A stretch of 31,341 bases of DNA from Reticulitermes lucifugus (GCA_026260175.1 JAKCWW010002371.1:26922-58262), one strand, 5' to 3'. Positions 20,275 to 30,249 are shown, counted from the stretch's first letter. Notes: generated by a model from the sequence alone, not told the origin. Program-made: numbers and translations.

Positions 20275-20480
20275 AGGTTTTAAAAATACAAATTAACACA
20301 ATTAACGTAGACCGAAAGATGAAGTGTCCCTTTCAACTTAAGTCCCTCCTGGTTGCCCAATAACATAACCTGTTCTAAAGCAAGTTCGCAAAGCAATGGT
20401 GACAAAGCGTCTCCTTTTTCGGACAATTCTGAACAAGAAACTTATCAGAAAATTTAAAACACTAAGTATGTTACATGTTC

Positions 20481-21879
20481 AATATTTCAATTACAACAGT
20501 GTCACACAAAGCTTCAGCTACGCGGATTTCACTGTGCGTTTCACTTCAACACATTGCAATTAACGCAAGTTATATCATTCCTAACACAAACGAAAACTTT
20601 TTTGAAGTTCCCAAACAAGTAATGCACTTTCGCACTGCACTCTTACTTCCCCACTTTTCTGATAAATGCAAAATATCTGATTAGTACTTGATCTATCCAC
20701 TACGCCAACTTGGTATAATATTCAAAAAGTGCAATTTGCAAGCCAATATGCGAGTCGTGAAAAGAGTAAGTGTACTGATTATAAACATTCTAAAAACATC
20801 TGAGCAATTTATGACGTCCGTGACTAAACTCGTCTACACTTTACCGAACTCTGTAACTTGTCGTGGGTGTTTCAATTGATTAGAGGCCACTGAACGGACA
20901 TGACTACCTGTCAGTAGCACACGTGATACCGACATCGTTCCTCCAGAACGGGATTACTATACTAGCCTGCGGAAACCATACGTCATACAAAGCCAAGTAC
21001 CGGAAAGGAGCCCATTATGTTAATCACATTGCAAATGGCTTTATAATTGCGAATCAGTCCATAATTATAATTCAGATCACAATAGTTACACGATACAGGA
21101 TTCGCTCGATATAGCCTTTGATCCAAGAGGAATGCTCGTTGGTTCAGTAAATAAAATTCACTGGCGTGTTAACAGTCTGCTAACAGCGTGCGGATATAAT
21201 GGACCTTATTCCGACATTCGGTTACGTTAACCCGCAGAACAAAAAGTGGCAGAATATGAGGTATTTGTGTTCACGTATTAGTAGCCCTGCAGCGCCGACA
21301 AAGAGCATCTTTGAAGCGACGCTGACATCTGAATATCCAAGCACAGGAGTGCATCAAAATTCTATTTCATTAGACGTACAATACAGTTAGCTTCCAGAGC
21401 GACCCACTTGAATAGACTGTTTATTTTATGGCCGATCCTCACTTTTTTAACGATAATAAATCACCTCCATAAGTTACTTAATGTCGAAACAGAGACGAGG
21501 ACAAAGAGAAATGGTGATTAGGTAGTGATGTGAAAGCAGCAGTGACGTTTTAAAATGTACTGAACCAACACATTCCAGAAAATTGGACGTTTGTATTGTC
21601 CAGGGAGTTCCTTGTCACTACGGTATGCTGCGCCTGGAGCAGAAGGCATCCGGAATGTACGGGTTATGTTAAACCAAGCGTTGAGGACAGTCAACAGGCT
21701 AGCGTTTTTCGAAGTGAAAACTCGAACGCAGTGGTGTCAAATATTGTGGGGCAAAGCGCCACACCCGTTACTGTGGGCTGGTCGCAGGCGGAAGGTGTAA
21801 AAACCATAATAAGTGGTATATCTAACCGCCTAAATTGTTGTGTAATTTATATAATATAAGTATGTAATTTACAAATTTT
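20481..21879. other. No feature recognised
   Basis: About 1.4 kb without recognised gene. The GC-richer part 21590-21830 has two overlapping open frames with no known domain. It may belong to the hAT remnant whose right end is at 21930. Confidence 0.4.
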
Positions 21880-21930
21880 TTCGATGGCCGCATAACTCAA
21901 CCTGGAGGGCTGCGGGTTGGACACCCCTGC
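21880..21930. mobile_element. hAT transposon right end
   Basis: GGAGGGCTGCGGGTTGGACA then CCCCTG (21905-21930) is the reverse complement of CAGGGGTGTCCAACCCGCAG, a classic hAT terminal inverted repeat. The following eight bases CTCTAATG would be the TSD, but no matching left end was found, so the rest is deleted or decayed. Confidence 0.6.
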
Positions 21931-22039
21931 TCTAATGTGATCTATATTTATTAAGCAATATTTTTATATACGTGGTAAGAGAAAAGTGAATAGGAACATA
22001 TAGGTAATGAGACGTCAAACAATTAAAGTGCAGATTTGA

Positions 22040-22240
22040 TTAACGTTTTAAAGCCTAATGCTTAGCTACGTACCATCAGGTTTAACATTCAACAGTTTCA
22101 TGTTGTGCCCACACAGTGAATTTACGTGTTTTGTATGTATCTCTGAACAAACAGCGACTTTTGCCATATACAGCAATAATTGTTTGGTTTTTGTAACCGA
22201 GACTGAGTGTTTACTGCGCGGTACGACCTGGGTCTTTAAA
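22040..22240 (+). mobile_element. piggyBac-like MITE, copy 1 (worn)
   Basis: Starts at TTAA (22040-22043) followed by CGTTTTAAAGCCTA. It aligns along its length with the reverse complement of 24050-24285: CAGGTTTAACATTCA, GTGTTTTG.(A/G)TGTATCTC, AACAAACAGCGACTTTT and GTGTTTACTGCGCGGTA are nearly identical. The right end is worn (GTCTTTAAATGAG) and lacks a clean TTAA. Confidence 0.65.
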
Positions 22241-23424
22241 TGAGAACGAAATCACCGTATAGGACAAAATTTGTCAGCTTTTACGTTAACCAAATGGGCC
22301 CAATTACAATTTTTTTTTTACTTTAAAGTAGAAGAGTATAAATTCACATTTCGGAATTTAGACCCGTCCAATCAGGAAACAAATTTTTGTTTTGTGCCCA
22401 TTCAGCCTTTTCTCCCTTCATCTCCAGTTTCTTTTGCGTTCTTTCCCCCGCCCCTTCTGCCTTTCCCGCTACCGTAGTAATCCTCCATTTTTCAATTAAA
22501 TTGTGCAGATTTAGGCTCCGTGAAGCCTAGGGCTGTTAGTAGCTTCTTTCTAACAAGGCTCGATTTCGGCATATCCTTCTTTCCTGTCCGTCCGTGCGCT
22601 CTTCCTCGCTTTACCAGCTGCCGACTGCCAGCTGGTAGATGGGTGGCGGGAAAGAGGGACTAACTTGATCGCCTCCGGCGTTAATATCAAAGGACGAGGT
22701 AGTTTTTTCTTCTCAGCACTGAAGTCATGCCCACTATCAGTCAGTTTATCACATTAACATATTGAAAGAAGACGGGGCGTAAAACGGAGAAAAATTACTT
22801 AAGTTTGGAAGCAAAATATATTATTTAATTCTAAGAAAACACACATATCAGTGTACCAAACTACTTATGTATAAAAGTAGTCCATAAACCATTATTTGAA
22901 ACGTATTTGTTAAGTGTATAGCTTGATAAATATGGTAAATAAGAAACGCATAGGCCTTGCTGATGAGGCATATTAAGTATATTTATTACAAATATTTGGC
23001 ATAATTCTTATTTGCGTAGGTTCCCCAACAGATAATAAGAATTAACACTGCTTTAATGTTTCATAATTATTAATTAACGATGAATGAACGGAGTGAGGAA
23101 ATGTATGAGTAAACTTGTTAAGGAACCCGGACTACGCATTCGACTCCCCAGTTTCTTAAATATGCATGATTATAATAAAGAACAACACATTATTAAATCC
23201 TAAACTGGTTGATCGCCGTAGAACCTATCTGCAGTAATTATGAAATTAAAACAATGCAGGTGTAACTAAGCCTTTTATATTATAATTACATTACTGAGCA
23301 TTACAAGCAGTCACCAGCGATACACAGCGTTTTATGATTCCAAGAATTAGATAGTGTGATTATTAAAATCACTCTTACTACTAGCAGATGTCTTTACATT
23401 ACGTCATTATACGTAGTTCAGAGG
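22241..23424. other. No gene recognised
   Basis: A pyrimidine-rich tract at 22405-22470 and a small CCAGCTG/CAGCTGG hairpin near 22613-22634 are the only structures seen. Confidence 0.4.
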
Positions 23425-23735
23425 TAAAAGGTAAAATCGGTAAAGACTTCCCTGCCCACGCCATGAAGGAATACGGGGGGAAGTAGAGATATGCCTCCAC
23501 TAATTCTTAACCTCGGCACAAGATAGATATGTGGGTAATTTTACTACCCGGCCGGTTTACCTCCGGGGAAAGAACCATGGTACCCTTTGAATAGGAGTCT
23601 AGGTGGACCCCAGAGCCGGTCTGGATGTTTTGGAGAAAAGAAAAATCCCTTGCCCCTGCCGGAATTATAACCCCGTACCTCCCAGCCCGCAGTCTGGTCT
23701 GTACACCCACTACGCTATCCCAGCTCCACACATTT
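23425..23735 (-). mobile_element. tRNA-derived SINE, family 2
   Basis: Minus strand: head with A-box-like GGGATAGCGTAGTGGGTG and B box GGGGTTATAATTCC. Then comes the body CTCTGGGGTCCACCTAGACTCC, here quoted loosely as TCTGGGGTCCACCTAG, followed by AGGTAAACCGGCCGGG and GCCGAGGTTAAGAATTAGTG and CTTCATGGCGTGGGCAGGG. The chance open frame (PAGARDFSF..., TGSGVHLDSY...) is a string often seen in predicted insect proteins that are really this type of SINE. Other copies: 29188-29475 (plus), 7305-7560 (plus, worn), 8465-8528 (tail only). Confidence 0.85.
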
Positions 23736-24049
23736 TATTATGTTATATTTTCCTAAATAAAACTGCTTCAGTAAATGTGTAAGTTATATTCTCCAAACAT
23801 CTATCTTCATTCCAAAATTCTGATCCCATGTTCAATGGTACTAGTGTTTCACCCAACTCGTGAGTTCGCACGACGTTCCTGTTAATATGTACAGGCAGTC
23901 CTTGTTTAACACGGGCCCGAACAACGTTGTTTCTCTTTAACGCTGACAAATTCTAATGACCAAGAATGGCCCAACTTTGCGAGGGATCGCATTAAAGTTG
24001 TTTTCGCTGCCTGCTGGAGCTATCTTTAACGTAAAGACTCTTGGGTTCT
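23736..24049. other. No feature recognised
   Basis: Short unsupported frames only. Confidence 0.4.
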
Positions 24050-24285
24050 TTAACCCTTTAAAAAACGAAACGTATCTGTTTTATATAGGGTCTCAGTGCT
24101 TACCGCGCAGTAAACACTTTCCACCTAGGTTATAAAAATCAATCTGTTAAAGTTGGATAAGGTAAAAGTCGCTGTTTGTTTTGAGATACACACAAAACAC
24201 ATAAACGCAATGTCAGTCCCATGTAGAATTTCTGAATGTTAAACCTGGTGGTACGTAAAGTTACCGCTAGGCTTTAAAAGGTTAA
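24050..24285 (-). mobile_element. piggyBac-like MITE, copy 2, with TTAA duplication
   Basis: TTAA at 24050-24053 is followed by CCCTTTAAAAAACG. The other end reads CTAGGCTTTAAAAGG and then TTAA (24282-24285). The ends are short inverted repeats beginning CC(C/T)TTTAAA, and TTAA duplication is the hallmark of piggyBac insertion. The 228-bp body has no transposase frame, so it is a non-autonomous MITE. Copy 1 at 22040-22240 is in the opposite orientation. Confidence 0.7.
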
Positions 24286-24439
24286 TTAATTATTATGGCA
24301 CAAAATGCTCCTTCCTGCGTTGTTTCGCTCTAAGTTGTTTTTTTTTCACGAAGGTAATTCCTACAGCAAACAACCACTACTCTTCTCTTCATCGCAAAAA
24401 TTTGAAAGGCATCAAGATGCAGCGGTGTTCAGATTAAGA

Positions 24440-24461
24440 ATATATATATATATATATATAC
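24440..24461. repeat. (AT)n microsatellite
   Basis: Twenty-two bases of alternating A and T. Confidence 0.95.
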
Positions 24462-26599
24462 AAATTTCACGAAAATCGTTACATTATCAGTAACACTATC
24501 GATATTTTAATTTCTATCAGGAGACGACAGTAGTGTCGCGCGATCAAAGAACTGCAGCTCACAAAATGGTTCTAAAGGACCCTAATAAACTGTGAACTGA
24601 TGTAGCCCAAAGCAACTGAAGAAAGCAAACGCCCTGTTTAATTGAACGTGACATTTGACCACGACCGACGATATGACCAGATCCTGAGCCATCAGGACTG
24701 AGAATTTATTTATGGCAGATTTTGAACTATCGTCTAATCAAGGCGTTGTTTATCAAGTGGCTTTAATTTAGAGCAATTTAGTCACAAAGACAATAACCTA
24801 ATTACCTAAGTTGCTTCTTCCCCATTAATGGCACATGTCTGACCAATATTAACATAAGAGTTAAATATTAGTCACTCAGTAAAGTTTGAACAAAGTGATA
24901 AGGAACAAATGCTTCCCGGTTACAGCGCCTGCATAGGAAAGTTGTCATGTTGGTAAAATGCAGCTGGGTTTAAAATGCACGAATTTATTTGGAATGACAA
25001 ATACAGATCGCATATAATTGCTCGCTTGGATTAGGTCAACAACAAGTAGATAAGCTACACACCAAACGGAGCAAAGTAATGAAGAACGCCTCCTTTAAAA
25101 CAAGGACACAAATATCTATATACAAGTAGGCTTGAAATGTGAAGTGCGTAAAGCATAAAACACCGCATTTATATTTCTTTGCATCTACGGCGTTCTCCGG
25201 CCGTAACTACCTCACTCAAAGCAAACAAGATATTTAGTAGATCAGAGTAGCAGACATCCTAATTTCAAGGCTGTCTGCTTATTTTTGTTCCTTTTTTATT
25301 ACTCGTAAAGTTTTGAAGAAACGGAAGAAGCGATGTCACCATCTTTCAAAGCAGCTTTCTTCTTGTTATACTCTGTACCTCTTATCTGACATCCCATCCT
25401 TCGCTGCGTTACATTCCAGCCGCAAACCAAATAACTCAACCCAGTATATTAACCAGACACTACATCACAGCGAGGTAAGATGAATTATTTGCTTTGTGAA
25501 CCTTAGGTAACCTCTCAACAGCGATAATGGAGACTAATGTCCTATATCAAAACGCTCCTAAAAGCCTTCTGCACTTATAATTCATACTGATTAGCGCTAG
25601 TCTACATATATGGACATGATTGATTAACAGGTTTGAAGCTAAGGCAAGTGTACTGGTTACACTCCGCTGTCAACACATCACACAATAATTATTGAGCGCT
25701 ATGAAATATTATTGTGATGATTACATCAACGAAGATGATAAGGACTGAACATGAGGCACGCATGACAGACCTGAAGAAACTCGTACAAAATTTTGGTATC
25801 AAACCTAAAGGCAACAAACTACTGTGAAGAGACAGGGAGCGTTACAATGGGGCACTGAAATACGGCATTTAAATGCGACTTCGTTTAAAATGTCGCAGGG
25901 TACAGACAGAACAGTTAGTGCCCGCTCGGAAGCTTCGGCGGCCCTAAAAGGGTGCGGAATTTGTTGCTTGTGTTACCAAGTATTACATTGTCAAGAGGTA
26001 TGCTGCTCCATGGAATTAGTTACTGTATTCAAGCAGCTAGTAAGTTACGAAATTTTGGCACCTTGGTGGTAATTTATTGTCCCCTTTCATTGAGCATCTC
26101 CCCTCGCCCCATCGTATGTTTTCAAGCAACACAATATACATTTTTAATCTATACCTAGGCAACGAAAACGTTCCAGTGTTTTGTAACAAAATAAATGTAA
26201 ATGCAGAATTTGTTGTGTCAAAATTGACGTTATGTCATCCATTTTGACATATCGTTACGAGTATAGAGCAGTGCCCGGCCAGCATCCCGGTACTGGATCA
26301 CTGTTGCAATTTGTTCCTGTACCCTTAATTAAATTGTATTTGCCTAACAAACCATCCGGAGGCTCTCTGCTGACAGCCAATCCATTCCATTGCCAAACAT
26401 GTCTCTCTATGAAAAGCCGGCGAAATGTGTTCTAATCGTTAATCGTTTGTCTGTAGGTGTTTGATGACATCCGTCTGGACCAACGTACTTTACCGAGGTA
26501 GCATATATGTAATGAATTCCCGTTGATGCATACTGCAAGAAATATTATCTTACGGCAAATTTTAAAATAGACGTTGCCATTTTCCGAGAAAGATAAATC

Positions 26600-26600
<1 letters not shown>
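24462..26600. other. No feature recognised
   Basis: The longest blank stretch, about 2.1 kb. It has no recognised repeat, RNA gene or protein domain; open frames are below 85 codons. Confidence 0.4.

Positions 26601-26633
<33 letters not shown>
26601..26633. repeat. (AAT)n microsatellite, tail of SINE family 3
   Basis: About eleven AAT triplets. On the minus strand they directly follow the SINE tail GAGCCATGGTAATT, so they are the 3' simple-repeat tail of that SINE. Confidence 0.9.
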
Positions 26634-26945
26634 TACCATGGCTCGACAGCCCTATATGGGCTTGGGCCTCCTCTTTCCGAGGTGTTTGTGCATTTGCGGC
26701 AGTCAGGGACCGGCTGACTGGCCGCGCTTTTCAACTCGATTCTGATGTAAATGCCAGAGCCATTTGGCAGTCAGTCAGGAGACTTGGGTGAGAAATGGCC
26801 TCTTAATTTAGCTTACAAGCACTACTAGTTATATTCATGCCGTAAGGTTCTTTTACATGCCGTAAATCTACGACATGGGACCGACGGCTTGAACCCGCGA
26901 ACCTTGGGTCCAGTGGCGAGCACGCTAACCACTAGTCCACCGAAG
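26634..26945 (-). mobile_element. tRNA-derived SINE, family 3
   Basis: Minus strand: A box TGGACTAGTGG (26939-26929), B box GGTTCAAGCC (26895-26886) after GGTTCGCGG, a long body different from family 1, then the same tail idea as family 1: CCTCGGAAAGAGG hairpin, AGCCCATATAGGGCT hairpin, GTCGAGCCATGG, then (TTA)n. The sharing of only the tail between different heads suggests a common partner LINE. TSD not identified. Confidence 0.82.
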
Positions 26946-27562
26946 TCGACAAAGCTAATTATTGCGTGTCTTAAATACGATTTCCGGGTACATGTCTTGA
27001 CACAGGATGCAAAGTTAACTTACCCGGCAGTAACGTGCGACACACTCGGGACATATGCATAGCAACTTTCGGAGTACATATTACAACGCAAATGGAAAGA
27101 GCACACTTTTACTTTTTGATAAAATCAACAATATTACAAGACCACATTACATTCTGGAATGCGTATTGACAATCGGCTCACAAACTTACGCCTCTTTGTT
27201 TCCTATCTAAAGATCCAAGGAGTGAAACAGAAGAAATTAACATGAAGATTTTTGTTAAGTGTTGGTACGTGTTGAGGATTTATACCTAACAGGCGCCCAT
27301 ACACATTGGCAGTCATACAAACGTGCAGAAGTATGATGCTGAAGGCTGCAATGCGTGTGGGGATGTTTCAAGATAAATATGTCGGTGTCACTTTGGTACT
27401 TGTGCGTAGTTCTCCTGTTCCCTCTCCGCTCGTTCTTAAGTGTACCTTTTGTCTCAACGTCTTTAGGTTTATCAAATCAAGGAGGATGAGTAGGACAGGT
27501 CTGTAGCATGCATATGAGAGATGGAAAATGCTTATGGAATTTTAATCATCAAGACTTAATAA
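26946..27562. other. No feature recognised
   Basis: Only short unsupported frames. Confidence 0.4.
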
Positions 27563-27598
27563 TAAGCGGCAATAAAGAAAATTGTACAAATTTTAAAC

Positions 27599-27637
27599 GG
27601 CCTGAAGATGACCGCTTGTCGGTCGAAACATGTAGCC
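27599..27637 (+). ncRNA. Hammerhead-like ribozyme motif (copy 7)
   Basis: Stem I GGC (27599-27601) pairs with GCC (27635-27637). CTGAAGA (27602-27608), extra T, stem II GACCG (27610-27614) pairs fully with CGGTC (27620-27624) around loop CTTGT. GAA, mini-stem III ACATGT (27628-27633), predicted cleavage after A27634. Confidence 0.65.
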
Positions 27638-27648
27638 TGATAGGAATG

Positions 27649-27795
27649 AATAGGTACCGTCTGACCAATAATAGGTACCGTCTGACCAATAATAGATACC
27701 GTCTGACCAAAAATAGGTACCGCATGACCAATAATAGGTACCGTCTGACCAATAATAGGTACCGTATGACCAATAATAGGTACCGTCTTACCAAT
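27649..27795. repeat. 21-bp tandem repeat, exactly 7 units
   Basis: Units start every 21 bases from 27649 to 27775 with consensus AATAGGTACCGTCTGACCAA plus T. Because 21 is a multiple of three, both strands stay open (NRYRLTN repeats on plus), but there is no sign of a gene. Units differ by one or two bases. Confidence 0.95.
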
Positions 27796-27929
27796 AAGAG
27801 TTGACTAAGCGGAAATATCAACAACTTTCTTCATTCAACACAAACACAACGGGATGGGAAGTATCAACTGAATAGGCGGCAGTGTTACCCTTTCACTCAA
27901 ATGAGTTGTTCTTTGATGGGTAAGAAATA

Positions 27930-28323
27930 TAAATGGACAGACAGAAGGTTGCAAAGTTTTGAAATGTGGTGCTGGAGAAGGGTGGAGAAAAGTTGGATCG
28001 ATCGTGTGAGAAATGAAGAAGTATTACATTGAGTCAAGGAGGAAGGAAACATCCTACATACAGTACAAAGACGAAGGCTAACTGGATTTGTCACATCTTG
28101 CGTAGAAACTGCCGTTTAAAACACATTATTGAAGGAAAGTTAGAGGGAAGGAGAGAAGTGACGGGAAGACGAGAAAGAAGACGCAAGCAGCTACTGGAAG
28201 ACCTTAAGGAAAAGAGAAGATATTGGAAATGGAAAGAGGAAGCACTAGATCGCACCCTGTGGAGAACTCGCTTTGGAAGAGGCTACGGACCTGTCGAAAG
28301 AAGACTAGAGAATGAATGAATGA
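27930..28323 (+). pseudogene. Non-LTR retrotransposon C-terminal fragment (type Y)
   Basis: First frame: LQSFEMWCWRRVEKSWIDRV, RNEEVLH, stop, VKEERNILHTVQRR. After a frameshift: KANWICHILRRNCRLKHIIE and onward to EEALDRTLWRTRFGRGYGP and a TGA at 28317-28319. This matches the post-RT C-terminus of LINE proteins usually reading FEMWCWRRM..ISW.D.VRNEEVL, ANWIGHILRRNCLLKHVIEG, GRR..RR..LLDDLK. The start is lost and one stop plus one frameshift make it dead. (GAAT)n at 28310-28323 is a typical short LINE tail. It is RTE-like in organisation, but the clade is not proven. Confidence 0.8.
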
Positions 28324-28740
28324 AGACAGAAGATGAGGAAGAGGTGAAAAGAGCTACCATATTTCTGTTGAACGCATATGAAAGTCACACAGTTAGTCCG
28401 TGGACAAGGCCAAAGCGAATTCTTTCATTCGAATTACATGCAACCTATAAAAAGGTGTATGCAATTTTGGAAAGGACAGAAAGAAGTGCTATTACAATTA
28501 AAAAAAAAAGCAAGACAAATTCTCATATGTATTCCTATGTCATGCCTTGTCGTAAGAAGGACAGATGCAAGGATCCAAACCCCACAATTTATTCACCTTA
28601 ACTTACTATAACGTTGATTTGTGTTGTTTCGTGTTTTAGCACCTTCATTTATGCAGGGATACAATTTCTTATCAGCAGCCTCCAAGGAAATCTGAAAACA
28701 CGTCAGACTTATTTGTGCCTGAAACTTCATTTTCATGCAG
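28324..28740. other. No feature recognised
   Basis: Two overlapping open frames from 28320 and 28378 have no recognised domain and follow the LINE tail; not called. Confidence 0.35.
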
Positions 28741-28917
28741 AACTAAGAACATCTAGGACTTTTTTGGTAAGCGAGAGTCCCAGTAAAGCAAAGCGGAGTG
28801 GAGATGAAGGCAGGCGCTTCCTCGATTTCTGGTCTTTGGATGGTGCCCCCGGGACTCGTTTTCACCGTAACTTAGCTCAAGCAGCAGGTTTCAGGGGTGA
28901 AGAAACTTCCTTCTTCG
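28741..28917 (+). other. Candidate 177-bp internal exon
   Basis: CTTCATTTTCATGCAG (28725-28740) is a good 3' splice site and GTATGT (28918-28923) a good 5' splice site. The 177 bases between are a multiple of three, GC-richer than the flanks, and open in one frame that includes SESPSKAKRSGDEGRRFLDF, WSLDGAPGTRFHRNL and GFRGEETSFFG. Composition looks protein-like, with mixed charged and aromatic residues. I recognise no family. A stop lies 9 bases after the donor. It may be a real exon of an unseen gene or a decayed repeat. Confidence 0.3.
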
Positions 28918-29172
28918 GTATGTTTTAGTATAATCACTCTCTAGGGTACAACTTAACAAAATTTTTGGCTTATTGTGTTGATATTAAAGGCTTATCACAA
29001 CTAACTTAGTGACAGATATTAATCATAACCATGAATATTTAATTACTTTATCTTATATTACAACAAGCTGTGTAATGCCGAGGCAAGGATAATTCCCTCT
29101 CCTTACAGTGTGACAGGACACAAAAACCGTAACTCAGTGTCTTCCTGAATTAGCGGATTTTGCGGCATTAAC

Positions 29173-29490
29173 CTTTACAATAATATTCATGGGGCGGGGA
29201 CAGCACAATCAGCATAGTGACTAGACTACGCACTTCCACTCGAGGAATCGTGGTTCGATTCCAGGCAAGGACAGAAGTTTTCTCTTCTCCAAGTCGTCCA
29301 GACTTGCTCTAAGACCTTCACAACCTTCTATTCAATGGGTACCGGGAGCATAGCGGCCAGGGCATGAAACTAATTATTCACTTTCATAAAGCGTCAAGGT
29401 TAAGAATGAGTGGAGCTATACCTAGACTCCCCCGTATATCTTCATGGCAAACAGAGGGATATCTGTACTTATACTTTACAGTAATGTTTT
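29173..29490 (+). mobile_element. tRNA-derived SINE, family 2, with near-perfect TSD
   Basis: Flanks CTTTACAATAATATT (29173-29187) and CTTTACAGTAATGTT (29476-29490) match at 13 of 15 bases. The element 29188-29475 has an A-box-like CAGCATAGTGACTAG, B box GGTTCGATTCC (29250-29260), body with TTCTCTTCTCCAAGTCGTCC and tail GGTTAAGAATGAGTGGAG, CTCCCCCGTATATCTTCATG. Same family as 23425-23735 but in opposite orientation. Confidence 0.85.
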
Positions 29491-30249
29491 TAATACAGGT
29501 AGATGTTTGTCTAACAACACGCAGACCTACACCTACCTAAGGTTCACTAGATCTGTCTTCATATCAAAGGTCAGATCTGCATAATCTGTAATCTATTCTA
29601 ACGCGCGGTAGGTGCGTGATTTTACGCAAGAGGTGCTGCAACACTTCGTCATCCCACCTCTCGACCTGTATCTTCTAATGACATTCCCTACACATAACAA
29701 TCACGTTGCACTTAGATACCACAGCAGACTGTTCATCCTGAGGTCAAATCCCAATAGGGTTATTGATCGTAATTGTGATCATGTACAGGTGTAATGTACA
29801 TATAAGAACAGTTGCAAACCAAAGCCCAGAAAACAGCACGGATTTAACAACGGAACAAATCGTATGTCACAGGAGGTTAAGGACGAGTAAATAAACAGAT
29901 GCAAACGTCTCTTACTGCGGATATGGCAAAAGCAAACTGCACTTGGGCGAAAAGAAAATACTAGTAATATCCAATTTTGGCATTTGTTTACGTTCGCGCC
30001 TTTCTGTAGCGGAAATGTCATATATTTTTAAGCCAATGGACAATGTCCATAATTATTTTCCCTCATGATGACAATAGACAAAGTTTACGTGGGCCTACAT
30101 ATGGTGTATTTTATGCAGAATAAATACATTCTGTCTAATTACTTTAATAAATCTCAATAAGCAATTAAAATGTCTTATAGGAAGTGACGTGATATTACAA
30201 GTGGTTATATAAATACGTATAAATTTAGGAGGCAAATGAAAGTAAAAGT
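29491..30249. other. No feature recognised
   Basis: AT-rich with short frames only. Confidence 0.4.

Larger units (their letters stand above)
19740..20480 (-). pseudogene. Non-LTR retrotransposon reverse transcriptase fragment, split by a SINE
   Basis: Minus strand, first part (about 20480-20275): KFSDKFLVQN, a one-base frameshift, then ELSEKGDALSPLLCELALEQ and NQEGLKLKG, matching the GLKQGDALSPLLFN(F/L)ALE block of LINE reverse transcriptases. The catalytic YADD-type box has become YVNC, so the enzyme is dead. After the SINE insertion (20054-20274 with its duplication) the frame resumes IIEEALLVASKEVGLEVNVD K and later VAKYKYVGTTLTDLSCITQK, the next conserved block. Several stops occur. The product of an intact element would copy its own RNA at a nicked target. 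It resembles the LINE family ending ...LVNTVMNLRVP seen at 13.8 and 31.1 kb; that link is inferred. Confidence 0.8.
27563..27817 (+). mobile_element. Short hammerhead-bearing insertion with internal 21-bp repeats
   Basis: TAAGCGGCAATA (27563-27574) and TAAGCGGAAATA (27806-27817) match at 11 of 12 bases and may be the TSD. Inside are a hammerhead-like motif (27599-27637) and, 11 bases later, seven 21-bp tandem units that fill nearly all of the remaining 3' part. No protein is encoded. The tandem array takes the place of the AT-rich tail of the other copies. Confidence 0.45.

Noticed and set aside
26886..26940. tRNA gene on the minus strand
   Set aside because: Head of a SINE: body, shared tail and an AAT simple-repeat tail follow.
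27508..27824. Repeat protein with NRYRLTN units
   Set aside because: The frame stays open only because the repeat period is 21 bases; both strands are open and no start, splice or homology support exists.
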